NCBI GenBank assembly: GCA_003242495.1
Contig: QGUO01000026.1
Coordinates: forward strand, 1 to 16,041
DNA from: Pseudomonadota bacterium
Lineage (GTDB): Bacteria > Pseudomonadota > Gammaproteobacteria > Steroidobacterales > Steroidobacteraceae
Length of the DNA: 16,041 nucleotides
Reading direction: 5' to 3'
Position numbers and translations under genes: made by a program. Below, in pieces: positions 14,003-16,041 of this stretch. The notes under the pieces are model-generated. The model made no database searches, was not told the origin of the DNA, and was given only the letters and a program-made list of their open reading frames with translations. The first letter of the stretch is position 1. Every line of letters starts with the position of its first letter.

Positions 14003-15556
14003 TCAACGCTGGCGCGCCAGGGCGCGGCGCTCGTCCTCGTCGGCGGGGGCGAGATTGGCGACCGCGGGACCGTGCAGCACCTCGCCATCCGGCGTGTAAC
14101 GCGAGCCATGGCAGGGACAATCCCAGGTGCGCTCCACCGGGTTCCATTGCACCACGCAGCCTAGATGCGTGCAGACCGCCGAATGACAGTGCAGCGCGCC
14201 CGCGTCATCACGGTACACTGCAAGCTTCTTGAAGCCCACACGCAGCACCGCACCCTCGCCTGGCGCGATCGCGCCGGCGGACGGCGCATCGCCGGGCGAA
14301 ACCCACTCCGTGTATTGCGACAGGATGTTCGCCTGCTCCTTCAGGTAATCCATGGCCTCTTTCACGGGCTTGCGGGCCGGGTCGTACACCGCCTCCCAGG
14401 CGTTCGCGCGCCCGGCGATCAAATCGTCGATGAGCAGCGCGCCGGCGGTGGCATAGGTCATGCCATTGCCGGAATCCCCGGTGATCACATAGACGTTTCT
14501 GCTGTCGGGGTATCGCCCGAGATACGGCAGGCCGTCGAGCGGCTCCATCACCTGCCCGCTCCAGCGCCAGGCCGTCGGTCCTGCCATGGGGAAGCGGTCG
14601 CGCAGCCAGCGCTCGAGCGCCGCGAAGTGCCGTGCGGGATCCGGCTCCTGCCCGCTCTTGTGATCCTCGCCGCCCACGATGAGCAGATCCTCCTCGGGCG
14701 ACGACGCGTAGCCGCTCGCAAGACGCACGTAGTGATACGGCTCGGCGTCGTCCCATAACAGAATGCGCGGCACGCTGTCGCGCGGCACGGGAACGCCGAG
14801 CACGTACGTGTGATACGCCTGCTGCTTCGTATGGATGACCGCACGGTCGTGGAAGGGCGTGTTGGTCGCCACGACGGCCGCCGAGGCATGCACCGTGGCC
14901 GCAGCCGTGCGCACGCGTACGCCGGCATCGGACTCTTCGATGTCCAGGGCACGCGTGCCGCAATGGATTTGCCCGCCGGCGCCTTCGAGCATGCGCAGCA
15001 GGCCCTGCAGCCAGCGCAACGGATGGAACTGCGCCTGGCGCGGGAAGCGCAGGCACGGACCGGTTTCGTACGACAGGCCGGGTACGCCATCACAGTCGAG
15101 GGCGTTCGTGCCCGAACGCAAGGCGCCGGCGAGCTCACGCTCGATGACCTGCCGCGGATGCTCGCGGCACGAGTACAAGTAGCCTTCCAGTCGCTCGAAA
15201 CCGCAGTCGATGTCTTCGAGCGCCACGGTCTGCTCGATCCACTGGATGGCCTTGGCGGAACTGTCGGCGACGACGATCGACACCTGGCGTCCGTGGGTCT
15301 CCTCGAGGTAGGCGAATCCTTCGTCGGGGACGGCCAGGTGTGCCGTGGTGCGGCCGGTCTCTCCCGCGCCGATCCCGCGCGCCTCGAGCACGACGACAGA
15401 GCGTCCTTCCCGGGCCAGGAGACAGGCTGTGGTCAGTCCGGCAATCCCGCCTCCCAGGATGCACACGTCGACGTTGAGACGACGCTCCAGCGGCGGGTAG
15501 CGCGGCAAGTCGACGCTGCCCGCCCATACGGACGGCGTGGACCGGACCGCTGTCAT
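14003..15556 (-). CDS. FAD-dependent oxidoreductase (DAO family) with C-terminal Rieske [2Fe-2S] domain
   Basis: The 517-residue protein has an N-terminal DAO fold: a dinucleotide-binding motif Gly35-Gly-Gly37-Ile-Ala-Gly40, followed by VVVLEARGIGAGETGRTTAHL, and a second FAD contact in VITGDSGNGMTYATAGA. The C-terminal Rieske domain has Cys462-Thr-His464 and Cys480-Pro-Cys-His483 as cluster ligands. Cys467 and Cys482 are also present and can form the disulfide seen in high-potential Rieske proteins. No signal peptide is apparent, so it is probably cytosolic. ATG 15556 gives MTAVRSTPSVWAGSVDLPR, matching the family start. The frame stays open upstream to 16033, but that part shows no coding character I recognise. 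A weak GAGG lies 11 bases upstream. It transfers electrons between FAD and the cluster; the substrate is unknown. Confidence 0.93.
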   Translation of the reverse strand: MTAVRSTPSVWAGSVDLPRYPPLERRLNVDVCILGGGIAGLTTACLLAREGRSVVVLEARGIGAGETGRTTAHLAVPDEGFAYLEETHGRQVSIVVADSSAKAIQWIEQTVALEDIDCGFERLEGYLYSCREHPRQVIERELAGALRSGTNALDCDGVPGLSYETGPCLRFPRQAQFHPLRWLQGLLRMLEGAGGQIHCGTRALDIEESDAGVRVRTAAATVHASAAVVATNTPFHDRAVIHTKQQAYHTYVLGVPVPRDSVPRILLWDDAEPYHYVRLASGYASSPEEDLLIVGGEDHKSGQEPDPARHFAALERWLRDRFPMAGPTAWRWSGQVMEPLDGLPYLGRYPDSRNVYVITGDSGNGMTYATAGALLIDDLIAGRANAWEAVYDPARKPVKEAMDYLKEQANILSQYTEWVSPGDAPSAGAIAPGEGAVLRVGFKKLAVYRDDAGALHCHSAVCTHLGCVVQWNPVERTWDCPCHGSRYTPDGEVLHGPAVANLAPADEDERRALARQR

Positions 15557-16041
15557 GGTTCGACCGACCTCGGCCCGTGCTTCCGGTGTATCGTCACGGT
15601 TCCACCCGATTCTGGCACTTGGGCATTTTCCTGGCGGTGGTCGTCGATTCAGGGCAAGTGCAGGTGAAGCGCGTGAACGCGCGGAGCGGTTCCCTTGACC
15701 GTGCGCCGGGCAGGATCCCGGCAACTCGCCGACCCGTTCACACGTTAGGCACATCAGGCGCGGGGTTCGCGTCGATTGGGAAGCGACGGAGTGCGGGAAC
15801 GTCGAACTGGATCGAAAACTCGCAAGTCGGAATCCGTAGGCAGCGCCCGCTCGGCCGAACGGCGGGCGGCGTTGCCGGGCGCATCCGTGTTGCAGGAAAC
15901 CTCGCAGGCACAGGAGGCGGCGCTGGGCGCCCCATCGAATGCCCCCGAAGCGGCCCGCCGCACCGGACGGCGGGGCATACTGGAGCGCCCCCAGCACGAC
16001 ACCGTCCTCGGCGCCGTCATCCCCCCGGGCCAAGCTCCTTT
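15557..16041. other. Region upstream of the Rieske flavoprotein with no supportable gene
   Basis: The minus frame of the Rieske flavoprotein stays open to 16033 and small overlapping minus frames fill 15738-16020, but none has recognisable domains, a convincing start or a ribosome site. Two short perfect inverted repeats stand out: GCGCGT/ACGCGC at 15669-15682 and GCCGGG/CCCGGC at 15705-15722. The right edge may enter another gene: a minus frame ends in a stop at 16017-16019 after only seven codons, too few to judge. I recognise no known riboswitch. Confidence 0.5.

Noticed and set aside
15640..15760. Possible riboswitch or structured RNA upstream of the Rieske flavoprotein
   Set aside because: Two short hairpins occur, but I could match no conserved core of a known riboswitch class, and GC-rich DNA forms such hairpins often.
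15738..16020. Small minus-strand frames near the right edge
   Set aside because: Compositionally Arg/Pro-rich, overlapping each other, without ribosome site or domain. They are not supportable as genes.

Overview
The window is GC-rich and densely coding bacterial chromosomal DNA. It carries no tRNA, rRNA, insertion sequence, phage gene or CRISPR array. Several features point to a Gram-negative proteobacterium: lipobox-type lipoproteins, a Dcp-like M3 peptidase, an FKBP foldase, a CxCC (DUF411) copper-type protein, a DOMON-like/DUF1343 pair and DUF2269. My best guess, from memory of where these families co-occur, is a gammaproteobacterium near Xanthomonadales, Nevskiales or Steroidobacterales. 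That placement is inference.

Layout. Positions 1-1438 (minus) hold a DUF411 protein, then a membrane-anchored HExxHxxNxxH metalloprotease candidate cut by the left edge. Positions 1615-4215 (plus) hold an exported four-cysteine protein of unknown role, a DOMON-like protein, and a DUF1343/NamZ-type exo-N-acetylmuramidase candidate. Positions 4417-6570 (plus) are a two-gene unit: a DUF6496 protein with a histone-H1-like repeat tail, and a fused HAD phosphatase / HerA-like ATPase. Positions 6714-10067 (plus) hold a lipoprotein Dcp-like peptidase, a small lipoprotein overlapping it by 4 nt, and a lipoprotein FKBP isomerase. Positions 10196-12120 (minus) hold a small four-helix membrane protein and a MATE exporter. 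Positions 12226-13996 (plus) hold an SDR-DoxX fusion and a DUF2269 membrane protein. Positions 14003-15556 (minus) hold a DAO-type flavoprotein with a C-terminal Rieske domain. Positions 15557-16041 have no gene I can support.

How the genes fit together. Most products act in or on the cell envelope: peptide and muropeptide turnover (NamZ-like, Dcp-like), folding (FKBP), export (MATE), metal or redox chemistry (DUF411, Rieske flavoprotein), and membrane redox proteins (SDR-DoxX with DUF2269). The least ordinary parts are the DUF6496 / HAD-ATPase unit, preceded by a GGAAC-N16-CGTT motif like an ECF sigma promoter, and a long stem-loop that would bury the ribosome binding site of the Dcp-like gene. 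I saw no clear mobile or defence island. The HAD-ATPase unit is the best candidate here for a poorly described system.
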